NCBI GenBank assembly: GCA_009731375.1
Contig: BJOX01000268.1
Coordinates: 68,880 to 132,879 of the forward strand
Direction of reading: 5' to 3'
DNA length: 64,000 nt
DNA from: Paulinella micropora
Taxonomy: Eukaryota; Cercozoa; Imbricatea; Euglyphida
In this document: positions 46,173 to 64,000 of the stretch, one piece after another
How the letters are laid out: each line of letters opens with the position of its first letter
How positions within the stretch are numbered: position 1 is the stretch's first letter
Made by a program: the position numbers and the translations under genes
The notes under the pieces: model-generated
The model's input: only the letters and a program-made list of their open reading frames with translations
Database searches by the model: none
What the model was told of the DNA's origin: nothing

Positions 46173-48621
46173 ATTGGATAGCTTACCTTCATCATTTTGG
46201 GTGTCTATGCCACATGGTCATCGAGGGCAGGTTAGGACATGACGAGAGCCGGACGCACATGGCCGCCTGGTTAGGGCTGAGTTTGGAGTATTCCGCACAC
46301 TTGATCCTGTGTGAAGGTAGGGTGTTCCCATGGCGAAACGTCAAGAACTTTGACGACAACCAGCCGGCCTGGCCTTTGTTGCAACCCCTCTGGGAGAAGA
46401 AGGGCCTGAGCTTGGAGCCGTTCAAGGGAGACCCGTTAGTGGAAGACGCCGCCCTTGAGCAGTTGTTTGTCCCAAAGCCCCGGGTGGGGTTGACCGATCC
46501 CGGTGAAGGTAAGAAGGCCCCGGATCAGGGGGAGCTTGACAGCTCCGATTCCGACGGCGAAGTGGAGGAAGCGATCTCTGAGCAGGAAGCCGTGAAAGCC
46601 GAGAAAGAAGCCCCCGATCCCGACCCGGAAACAATAGGGGAGTTGAAGGGAAGGTGGGTTGAGACCCCAGCCACTCAGTGGGGCTGGGCTTGGGCCAACA
46701 AGACCTATGGGGTGGGTTTTCGGGACAAGGTCCGACGAGGTCAGGTGCAAGACGTGAGTGAACCCATATGGGTTACGAAGCAGAAGAAGAACGGACCAGC
46801 CCACTGGGTAAAGTTTGAGGATGACGACTCCCCAGACCGTATGTTGGACTCGGAGATCGTCAAGTACCTTGCCGATGGTCCGGAGACCGCCCATGCCGCC
46901 ACGTTCACTAGACCGGTGAGTGAGAAGCAAGCCGACGAGCTAGGGTACTGGGTCGACGCCCGAGCCGAGGAGATGGCTACGCTCTGGGAGAAATGTTGCT
47001 TCCGGAGAGTCCGAGCCGACTTAGTAGACAAGAAAGACATTTGTGAAAGGCGGCTCGTTGATGCCACCAAAGAGGCAGGGGGAGAGATCCTAAAGTGCAA
47101 AAGCCGATGGACGGCCAAGGGGTTTTCCATGATACAGGGATGGCATTTTGGGAAACGGGACTTCCCAACCCCGTGTGCCCTTACCGTCTTGATGCTTTTC
47201 GCCCTAACAGTGTTCTTTGGCTTAGTCTTGTCAAAGTGGGACGTTGGCACCGCATACACAGAGGCGTCTGCAGCTGAGCAGGGGTATCGCCCCAGTTACA
47301 TCGTACCACCGTTTGGTTTAGAAGAGCCGGGGTATGTGTGGGAAATGCTTAAAGCCCTCTATGGCAGACCGGACGCGGGCCGCAAATGGTGGCGGTACAA
47401 GCTAGTCCCGTTCTTAGAAGGTTTGGGCTTTAAGGCTCATGTGACAGTCGCTTTTCCTTGCTTCTTTTGGCGCTGGCTACCCGGTAAGGACAAACCGACT
47501 TTGTGTTCGTGCACGTCGAGTACATGATGGGAGCGTTCAGTGGTAAGGATGTAGAAGCGGAGTTCTTAGCTGCTGGTAAGAAGGCCTTTAGGGTCTTTAA
47601 GCAAGAGGCGCCAACCGGAGTGGTAGGCTTGAACATCGAAGATAAGGAAGACTGTCGGTTAGGCCGTACGATCAAGTTCTCTCAGGAGGACTTTATCAAG
47701 GAGGCCGTTGAGAAGCTCCAGTGCACCGGTCTAGCTACTGTCGACTCGCCGTGGTTGATGCCGGGGGTGCGGGCCGGAAAACAGTCCGTGTTAGAGCAGT
47801 TCTCGCCGCAGCACATCGTAGGTGTCCTCTTGTGGACACGTATCACTCGGCATGAGGTGTTGGGCCCGCTCGGGGAGGTAGCGACCCATGCCTCCAAGCC
47901 CGAGTTGTTCAATTATCAGCAAGCCGAGCAGGTTGTGCGGTACCTTAACGGTACGCGTTCAAAAGGCATTCGCTTTACTAAAGCGAACGGCACCCGCCCC
48001 GACTCAAGTTGGAAGGGTACGCCGGAAGATCGTCGCGCCCGGTTGGCGGGTTTTCACTTCTTTATGGGTGGCTCAGTGCTCCCCTTGTGCATGAAACGGA
48101 ACGTGTCGGTGGTCCTCCCGAAGGACGCGGCCCTGCGTGCGCGTGTGGAAGCAAAGGCGCGAGCGCTGAGCGACGAGCTGGTGGCGGCTGTGCCCGGCAG
48201 CCGGGACCCAGAAGAGGCGGCGGTCGGCGCGCGTCTGGTGCCAGCGGCACCCGAAGCCTCCTCATGTGAGGCGGAGGTTTATGCAATGGTGGAGTCTTAT
48301 CATGGACAAGACAAGATTGTGAACTTTGTGCAGGGAATCGCAGACGGCCGGGTCGCGGACGCCATGGGACCGTACGGGTGGGGGCAGCCCCCCATCCTGT
48401 ACGGCGACAACCAGGGAGCGTTGGATCTCGCCGACAGCAATGTGTTTGCTAGGAAGCTGGGACATGTGGACCTGCGATGCGCCATCATGAACCAGAAGGT
48501 GGACGCCGGGCTCGTTGTCAACGAGAAGGTGGGCTCAACCGACAATCTGGCCGACATAAACCCTAAGGCTATGAGGGGTGAGCCTTACGACCGTCGGGTT
48601 CGGCACGTGGCCCAGGATTAA
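46138..48621 (+). pseudogene. copia-B integrase tail, reverse transcriptase and RNase H
   Basis: Frame 46076-47527 carries the integrase C-terminus, an acidic linker and the first RT half with motif A SKWDVGTAYTEA (about 47236). After a frameshift near 47490, frame 47503-48621 has FVHVEYMMGA where YVDD is expected. Codons 47518-47523 are GAG TAC, so both active-site Asp are lost. RNase H shows SCEAEVYA, LYGDNQGALDLA and the DNLADINPKAM end. About 50 extra residues of GC-rich sequence sit inside RNase H (48110-48255). The element cannot reverse transcribe itself. Confidence 0.85.
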
Positions 48622-48977
48622 AGACTCGGGGAACCGCTCCCTCTTAGAGGGACAACCCCCGACAGCAGGACTTTCTCCAACGTGGACTTTGGGTAGGACT
48701 CTTGTCAGGTTCCCGGTGGTCCGGGGACAGATATTAACAATTAGGTGACTAGATTGCCGAACTCCACAAGCTGTGGAGACGTAGGCTAGCACTCTGCTTT
48801 CGCTTAGTCTTATTTTGTGCACTGTTGTGCCTGTAGCGCTTTAGTTGATATAGTGCAGCTATATAGCCGAACTCCACTGGAGACGTAGGGTAGCTCACTT
48901 TGCGCTTTGCTCATTTTTCTAATCTAGTTGTTAGTAGCACGGTATGGTTGGACACTGACTCGTAAGGGAGTCTAGTT
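48622..48977 (+). other. 3' untranslated region of copia-B
   Basis: 360 bp with two copies of GCCGAACTCCAC...GGAGACGTAG (about 48750 and 48868). No coding potential. Confidence 0.6.
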
Positions 48978-48986
48978 AAGGGGGAG
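48978..48986 (+). promoter_or_regulatory. Polypurine tract of copia-B
   Basis: AAGGGGGAG abuts the 3' LTR start CATTGG at 48987, supporting that LTR boundary. Confidence 0.85.
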
Positions 48987-49355
48987 CATTGGATAATTAA
49001 TTAGACCCTTCCTCCTCAGCTATGTCCATATTGCTATTTTTATACGTTAGCCTTATTCGTTACGGTTAGTAGTATTATTAGTTATAAATACAGTCATTTA
49101 GAGTACATTTTCTGGTACTGGTGGCACTAGCTTTTACCATTACCATTATTGCCCATATCAAGCCGTTTCGTGGGTCATTCAAGTTTCTGGAGGTACATCC
49201 GTTATCTTTTGTGTGACGTCGTCAGTTAGACTGGCGGGAATTGTTCAGTATTGTTGATTGGAATTCTTTTACGTGGGAAGCAGTTGGCAGGTAGGAGGGG
49301 GACGCCCCGAGTTCCGGTCGCCGTTTGCAGAAGTCGCGAGGGTTTTCTCCCAACG
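48987..49355 (+). repeat. 3' LTR of copia-B
   Basis: 369 bp, CATTGG...CCAACG, followed by target duplication AAAGT (49356-49360). Confidence 0.95.
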
Positions 49356-49360
49356 AAAGT

Positions 49361-49876
49361 GGCTGTGTGCAACTTGAACCTGGCTTCTTACGGAGTCTCA
49401 AGTTCTGGCGAACCGCAGTGAAAGGTAGGGTAAGGTCCGTGAGTGACAGGTTTATACCAATCAACGGTTTGGTTGTAATAATATTACAGACTTTTTTATA
49501 TGAGCTATGATTGGGGGCTTTACACTATAACTGCCTCTCAATGGTTAAAATGCCGTTATTGTCCAACGCTCAATGCCAATAACGTCCGTTACGCCCGTTA
49601 CGCTAATTGACTAGAACTATTCGAAAATACTTGCCACTCTTAGGAGTGAGTACTGACTTGAATTATCTAACTAACGAGTAGACGTAATTAACCTTCTAAC
49701 GTCGGATCGTTTGTAATCATTTCTGAACGGAATCGAAAACCAGTTAGAGTAGTCGAAACGTCGTGCAGTGGAGAATCTAACGGGCCAGTCAAAAATGAGT
49801 GAAATGTCAACGGTAATGACTTTTGCCGGTCGTTAAATTGCTCAGTCTGATAGCCCCCCCCCCCCCCCCCCCCCCC
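49361..49876 (+). repeat. Host repeat interrupted by copia-B (right part)
   Basis: 49361-49475 continues the minus-strand 13236-13037 sequence; 49710-49860 matches 1260-1414. It ends in a C-run at a 10-base gap. It thus links the host copies that received copia-A and copia-B. Confidence 0.85.
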
Positions 49877-50147
49877 NNNNNNNNNNAAGGGTCAGTCAGT
49901 GACTGTCTTGCAAAAAAAAGGGAAAGGAAAAAGAGAGAGAGGTGGGTCTCTTAAACATTGGTGGAAAATGAAAGAGAGATGCATCGATGAGTAGCGCCGG
50001 CCATGATCATGGATTTATCATGAAAATAATGACGACGACTTACTTATCAATATGTACCCTTTTTATGCAAGTATTGTATTCTGATACAATACAATATTAA
50101 TGTATCTTACTGACAATATCTAATCATATGAAGCACTTCACTTGGTG

Positions 50148-50614
<467 letters not shown>

Positions 50615-50658
50615 CAGGCGGGCGGCCAGCGGTGTCCACACCTCTTGCAGCGTAGGAT

Positions 50659-50821
50659 ATGACTGCGGACTCTCAAGTGGCAAAACAGCCCGACTTTGAA
50701 CTCATTGTTCTCAATCAATACTTGAGATGCAAACATGCAGAGCACACTGTTGGAAAGCTCTTGTCCGAGCTTTTGAATGATGGCTTCAGCATTGTCGTAT
50801 CACGTCTATTGATGGAGGACG
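50659..50821 (+). CDS. Possible exon of an unidentified gene
   Basis: Preceded by an acceptor-like CTCTTGCAG (50641-50649). ATG at 50659, then 54 codons with protein-like composition (PDFELIVLNQYLRCKHAEHT, then VGKLLSELLNDGFSIVVSRL), ending at a strong donor-like GACG/GTGAGA at 50820. A pyrimidine-rich stretch and another CAG (50908) follow. I cannot identify the protein. Confidence 0.35.
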
Positions 50822-50944
50822 GTGAGATCAAAGGCGGAGGGTTTTGTTTCGTGCATGCCTGCAGTTTAGCTCTGCTCCTTGTCTTTCTCCTTCTCCTTGT
50901 CGGGCAGGTTGCAGGACACCGACCTGCGCAGGAAAAGGTAGGCA

Positions 50945-51454
<510 letters not shown>

Positions 51455-52444
51455 NNNNNNNNNNNNNNNNNNNNNNNNNNNNNNNNNNNNNNNNNNNNNN
51501 NNNNNNNNNNNNNNNNNNNNNNNNNNNNNNNNNNNNNNNNNNNNNNNNNNNNNNNNNNNNNNNNNNNNNNNNNNNNNNNNNNNNNNNNNNNNNNNNNNNN
51601 NNNNNNNNNNNNNNNNNNNNNNNNNNNNNNNNNNNNNNNNNNNNNNNNNNNNNNNNNNNNNNNNNNNNNNNNNNNNNNNNNNNNNNNNNNNNNNNNNNNN
51701 NNNNNNNNNNNNNNNNNNNNNNNNNNNNNNNNNNNNNNNNNNNNNNNNNNNNNNNNNNNNNNNNNNNNNNNNNNNNNNNNNNNNNNNNNNNNNNNNNNNN
51801 NNNNNNNNNNNNNNNNNNNNNNNNNNNNNNNNNNNNNNNNNNNNNNNNNNNNNNNNNNNNNNNNNNNNNNNNNNNNNNNNNNNNNNNNNNNNNNNNNNNN
51901 NNNNNNNNNNNNNNNNNNNNNNNNNNNNNNNNNNNNNNNNNNNNNNNNNNNNNNNNNNNNNNNNNNNNNNNNNNNNNNNNNNNNNNNNNNNNNNNNNNNN
52001 NNNNNNNNNNNNNNNNNNNNNNNNNNNNNNNNNNNNNNNNNNNNNNNNNNNNNNNNNNNNNNNNNNNNNNNNNNNNNNNNNNNNNNNNNNNNNNNNNNNN
52101 NNNNNNNNNNNNNNNNNNNNNNNNNNNNNNNNNNNNNNNNNNNNNNNNNNNNNNNNNNNNNNNNNNNNNNNNNNNNNNNNNNNNNNNNNNNNNNNNNNNN
52201 NNNNNNNNNNNNNNNNNNNNNNNNNNNNNNNNNNNNNNNNNNNNNNNNNNNNNNNNNNNNNNNNNNNNNNNNNNNNNNNNNNNNNNNNNNNNNNNNNNNN
52301 NNNNNNNNNNNNNNNNNNNNNNNNNNNNNNNNNNNNNNNNNNNNNNNNNNNNNNNNNNNNNNNNNNNNNNNNNNNNNNNNNNNNNNNNNNNNNNNNNNNN
52401 NNNNNNNNNNNNNNNNNNNNNNNNNNNNNNNNNNNNNNNNNNNN

Positions 52445-52630
52445 ATACAGGCAATACCAAAGCTCCCTAGTACCAGGCGGGGCCAGGGCTCGTTCCATAA
52501 AGCGCCCCTTGCAGAACGAGCTCCCACCTCCATTACAGAGGGCCCAGTAAGCAGATGGAGTTTCGAGACTGTTCGACAGTCTAGTATAAACCGACAGAGC
52601 ACTGTGGGTTTTATTCCGGGCTCAACAAGC

Positions 52631-52631
<1 letters not shown>
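52445..52631 (+). repeat. Dispersed 365-bp repeat, copy 3 (truncated)
   Basis: Matches the middle of the repeat from ATACAGGC to GGCTCAACAAGC, where a new (GATA)n array (52632-52699) replaces the last 65 bp. Confidence 0.9.
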
Positions 52632-52700
<69 letters not shown>

Positions 52701-52859
52701 ATAGAGGTAGGATGTGGGCACACGGTTTGAGAACGTAGACAGATGCACGACCCAAACTTTTGTGCTTTGGTTGGAGAAAGCCACCCCTGGCCAGCAAAAG
52801 CTGGCGTCGGGTGAATGTTTAGATGGTTTAGAATAGGAAGATAGAAAGGACAGATGGGG

Positions 52860-53535
52860 AGCTTGACCGTCGATGGCAGCCTTCGTACTGCTTGAGTCAA
52901 AGAAGAAAGAAAGATATACAGAGGGAGGGTTTACCGCGGATGGCAGCTGTCGTATTGAAAGGCAAAGAAGAAAGAAAAACAAGGATATAAAGATAGATAG
53001 AAAGGACGGAGCGGGTATGCTTGACTGTGGATGGCAGCCTAGCCCTTGAAGAGAGGAAAAGTACAAGAAGAAAGAAGAACAAGGATATAATAGTGGAACG
53101 GCAAAGAGGAAAGAAACGAAGGATATAAAGATAGATAGAAAGGAGAGAGGGAGATGGTTGACGGCGGGTGGCAGCTCCTTGAAGACGGGACAAGCAAAAG
53201 AAGAAAAAAGGACAAGGGTACGAAGGAAGATGGGAAGAACGGCCTGACCTTGGATGGCAGCCTTCGCACTCCTTCAAGACGGGAAAAGTAAAAAAGAAAA
53301 GCAGAAGAGGGAAGCAGAAGAAGGCGGATATCAAGGATTTGACCTCGGGTGGCAGCCCTCGTACCCCTTGAAGAGGGGAAAGGTAAAAGGAAAATCAGAA
53401 GAGCAAAGATATAAAGGAAGTTAAAAAGCAAGGCTTGATCTTGGGACAGCCTTCGTACTCCTTGAAGACGGGGAAAAGTCACAGAAAAAAGAAGAACAAG
53501 GACATCAAGGAATATAGAAAGGACAGAGGGAGGGT

Positions 53536-53540
<5 letters not shown>
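52860..53540 (-). repeat. Minisatellite amplifying an exon-intron boundary
   Basis: About seven units of roughly 85-120 bp. On the minus strand each reads approximately TTCAAGGAGTACGAAGGCTG then CCATCCGCGGTCAA, followed by a pyrimidine-rich filler (CCTTTCTATCTTTATATCC). The first unit is the end of exon 12 of the neuferricin-like gene (FKEYEGCHP, then GGTAAA). Confidence 0.85.
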
Positions 53541-62298
<8,758 letters not shown>

Positions 62299-62960
62299 GT
62301 TCTGACCAACCAGAGTGACCTGACTCTAATCACCAACAAGAACATCATTATTCAGAAAGATTTGTGTTATCTTTTATTCCAGGCAAGTCTATGCAAGTAC
62401 TCATGCACAGCAGTAACCCCAGAAAGGTCAACGAAACTTTTCGTGATGGTCATACCGGGCCATGACGTTGATTCAAGGAGAAAAAGGAAAAACATGGGAC
62501 TGTGCTTTTTTTGCAGTCACTTCTCTTTTAGTTTCTTTCTTTTTCTCTACACTAACCAAATTCTTCTTTTGGGGTTTCCGTGAACGCAGTTTTTTTTTTC
62601 CGGTTGATTGTGACCGTTCTGTTTGTGTTCTGATTTTTGAGAATCACTGCCTCGAGTTAAATATGTTTCTGCACCAGTGTTCACTGTGTGGACACTGGTT
62701 GATTCTGCAGTAGCCCTTTTGTACATTCCTTTCCTTTGCAATGCAAAAGTGATGTCCTGTATATTTCATTATTGCAGTCAGCTCTAAATAAAATTTGTAT
62801 CTCATTATTCTCACATTTCACTCATGTTTACTGTTTGCTATTTTTCATTTTGTGGCCCACACATTCACATCACTGAGTGAGTAAGTAAGTACTAAGTAAT
62901 TGTGTGTGAATTTGTATGTCTTTGTCTGTGAGTGTGTGTGAGTGTCTGTGAGTGAGTGTG
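62299..62960. other. Upstream flank of the neuferricin-like gene
   Basis: About 660 bp 5' of the start codon on the minus strand. Plus-strand frames here (62239-62713) show no domain. No clear promoter motif. Confidence 0.4.
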
Positions 62961-63131
62961 TGTGTGTGTGAGAGAGAGAGAGACAAATTTAATATTTTCC
63001 TTTAATACGATCAACTGAATAACTAGGTTTCCACCTTGGATAAAGGTATAACTTACTAGCTATACTTTTCACGTGGACGTTCCCTGAGCTCGATTGTAAA
63101 ATTTTTCTCTCAATAAAAGCGAAGAAGAAGA

Positions 63132-63132
<1 letters not shown>

Positions 63133-63170
<38 letters not shown>

Positions 63171-63269
63171 AGTTTTATGAGAGAGAGAGAGAGAGATCGA
63201 GAGATCGAGAGAAAGAGGAAGAGAAAACAAAGAGAGAGAGAGAGAGAGAGGAGGAAGAGAGAGAGAGAG

Positions 63270-63305
<36 letters not shown>

Positions 63306-63364
63306 GAAGAGAAAAAGAGAGAGAGAGAGAGAGAGAGAGAAGAGATCGAGAGAAAGAGGAAGAG

Positions 63365-63410
<46 letters not shown>

Positions 63411-63560
63411 GAGATCGAGAGAAAGAGGAAGTGTGTGTGTGTGTGAGAGAGAGAGAGAGACAGAGAAAGAGAGAGAGAGAGAGAGGAACAGAAAGAGAGA
63501 GAGAGAGAAAGAGAAAGATATATATATATTTATTTATATATATATAGAGAGAGAGAGAGA
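63133..63560. repeat. (GA)n array with GATCGAGA interruptions
   Basis: Higher-order pattern: a unit of about 75-90 bp (GA run, GAGATCGAGAGAAAGAGGAAG) recurs three to four times. Confidence 0.9.
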
Positions 63561-63679
63561 GAAGGAGAGAGAGAGAGTATATGTTTTTAATAGTATATGT
63601 AGAGTATATGTTTTCAATAATATGTATGATGAATACAGAGTAGAATATGTAACACCAGCTAGGTAAGCCAGGAGTACTT

Positions 63680-63985
63680 TGTCTCCATATCACCCATTTC
63701 TAGTTTAAGTGGTGCGTATGGGGCTTATTTCAAACGGTATCTGTGAGTAACCATTCGAAAGAAGGAAGTCAGGGGTTTTGTTTTTAAGCGTCCCAACGTA
63801 CTGCTGCATGCTCCTCCCCACCCCCGTAACCCTTATGTGTGATGAAAAAATATGTATGAAGATATGCTTAATGTATCTTTATCCTTTACGCATAAGTTGT
63901 AAAGATAAACGGAAATTTATGTATATGTGTGAATGTTCTATCTAACTTTTGAGTAAATTAAAGTGAGATCGAGAGAGAGAGAGAG
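63680..63985 (+). repeat. Dispersed repeat ending in (GA)n, copy 2
   Basis: Diverged partner of 23500-23820, with the same block order and the same (GA)n at the 3' end. Confidence 0.8.
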
Positions 63986-64000
63986 GATGTAAGGGTAGAA

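Larger units (their letters stand above)
33574..49355 (+). mobile_element. Ty1/copia retrotransposon copia-B with nested insert
   Basis: 15.8 kb in total. LTRs lie at 33574-33928 and 48987-49355, ending CATTGG...CCAACG, flanked by AAAGT at 33569-33573 and 49356-49360. The uninterrupted host copy at 13237-13241 carries AAAGT once. Domain order is Gag, Cys/His module, protease, integrase, RT, RNase H. A foreign insert (about 37360-44134, bounded by gaps) separates Gag from protease. Frameshifts, a protease Asp-to-Asn change and an RT Asp-Asp to Glu-Tyr change make this copy inactive. Confidence 0.95.

Overview
This is a eukaryotic nuclear contig, repeat-rich and scaffolded: thirteen N-runs are visible and several abut poly-C/poly-G or (GA)n tracts. 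The evidence is GT-AG introns, Ty1/copia and non-LTR retrotransposons, long microsatellites and an organelle-type OPR/RAP protein. The OPR/RAP protein suggests a plastid-bearing protist or alga, but I cannot name the lineage from the sequence. Unique host genes are few, and most of the window is transposons, their relics, and (GA)n, (GATA)n, (ACAT)n or hexamer arrays.

Layout. 0-1.4 kb: simple repeats. 1.4-11.2 kb: a degenerate but structurally complete Ty1/copia element (here copia-A) with 235/242-bp LTRs and a perfect 5-bp target duplication. 11.2-13.3 kb: a minus-strand reverse transcriptase with its repeat-containing 5' region. 13.3-16.5 kb: AT-rich DNA and LTR relics. 16.5-18.4 kb: a minus-strand OPR/RAP organelle RNA-binding protein gene. 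18.5-24 kb: microsatellites with an RT fragment. 24.1-29.2 kb: a tandem pair of non-LTR elements with a restriction-like endonuclease; the downstream copy has an inverted internal block. 30-32.4 kb: two halves of an FUSC/aromatic-acid-exporter-like membrane protein in opposite orientations. 33.6-49.4 kb: a second copia element (copia-B) with non-canonical LTR ends, split by a 6.8-kb insert that carries a SAP-tailed DDE-like transposase and a second fragmented gene. 50-53 kb: repeats and gaps. 53.5-62.3 kb: one minus-strand gene of at least 12 exons, whose introns are almost entirely microsatellite and transposon debris. 62.3-64 kb: flank and repeats.

The most informative host gene is the 53.5-62.3 kb one. 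Its exons are 33-117 bp and are invisible to ORF calling, but phase-consistent splicing gives a membrane-anchored cytochrome-b5-like (MAPR/neuferricin, CYB5D2-type) protein. The last recognised exon boundary has been amplified into a minisatellite just downstream.

The two copia families have unrelated LTRs but share a primer-binding-like site that resembles the complement of a Met-tRNA anticodon arm, a polypurine tract ending GGGGGAG, and an unusual Cys/His module between Gag and protease. Both sit in copies of the same host repeat, and an uninterrupted copy at 13.2 kb acts as the empty site that fixes the copia-B boundaries. Several breaks (a one-base homopolymer shift, inverted blocks next to gaps) may be assembly errors and are flagged as such.
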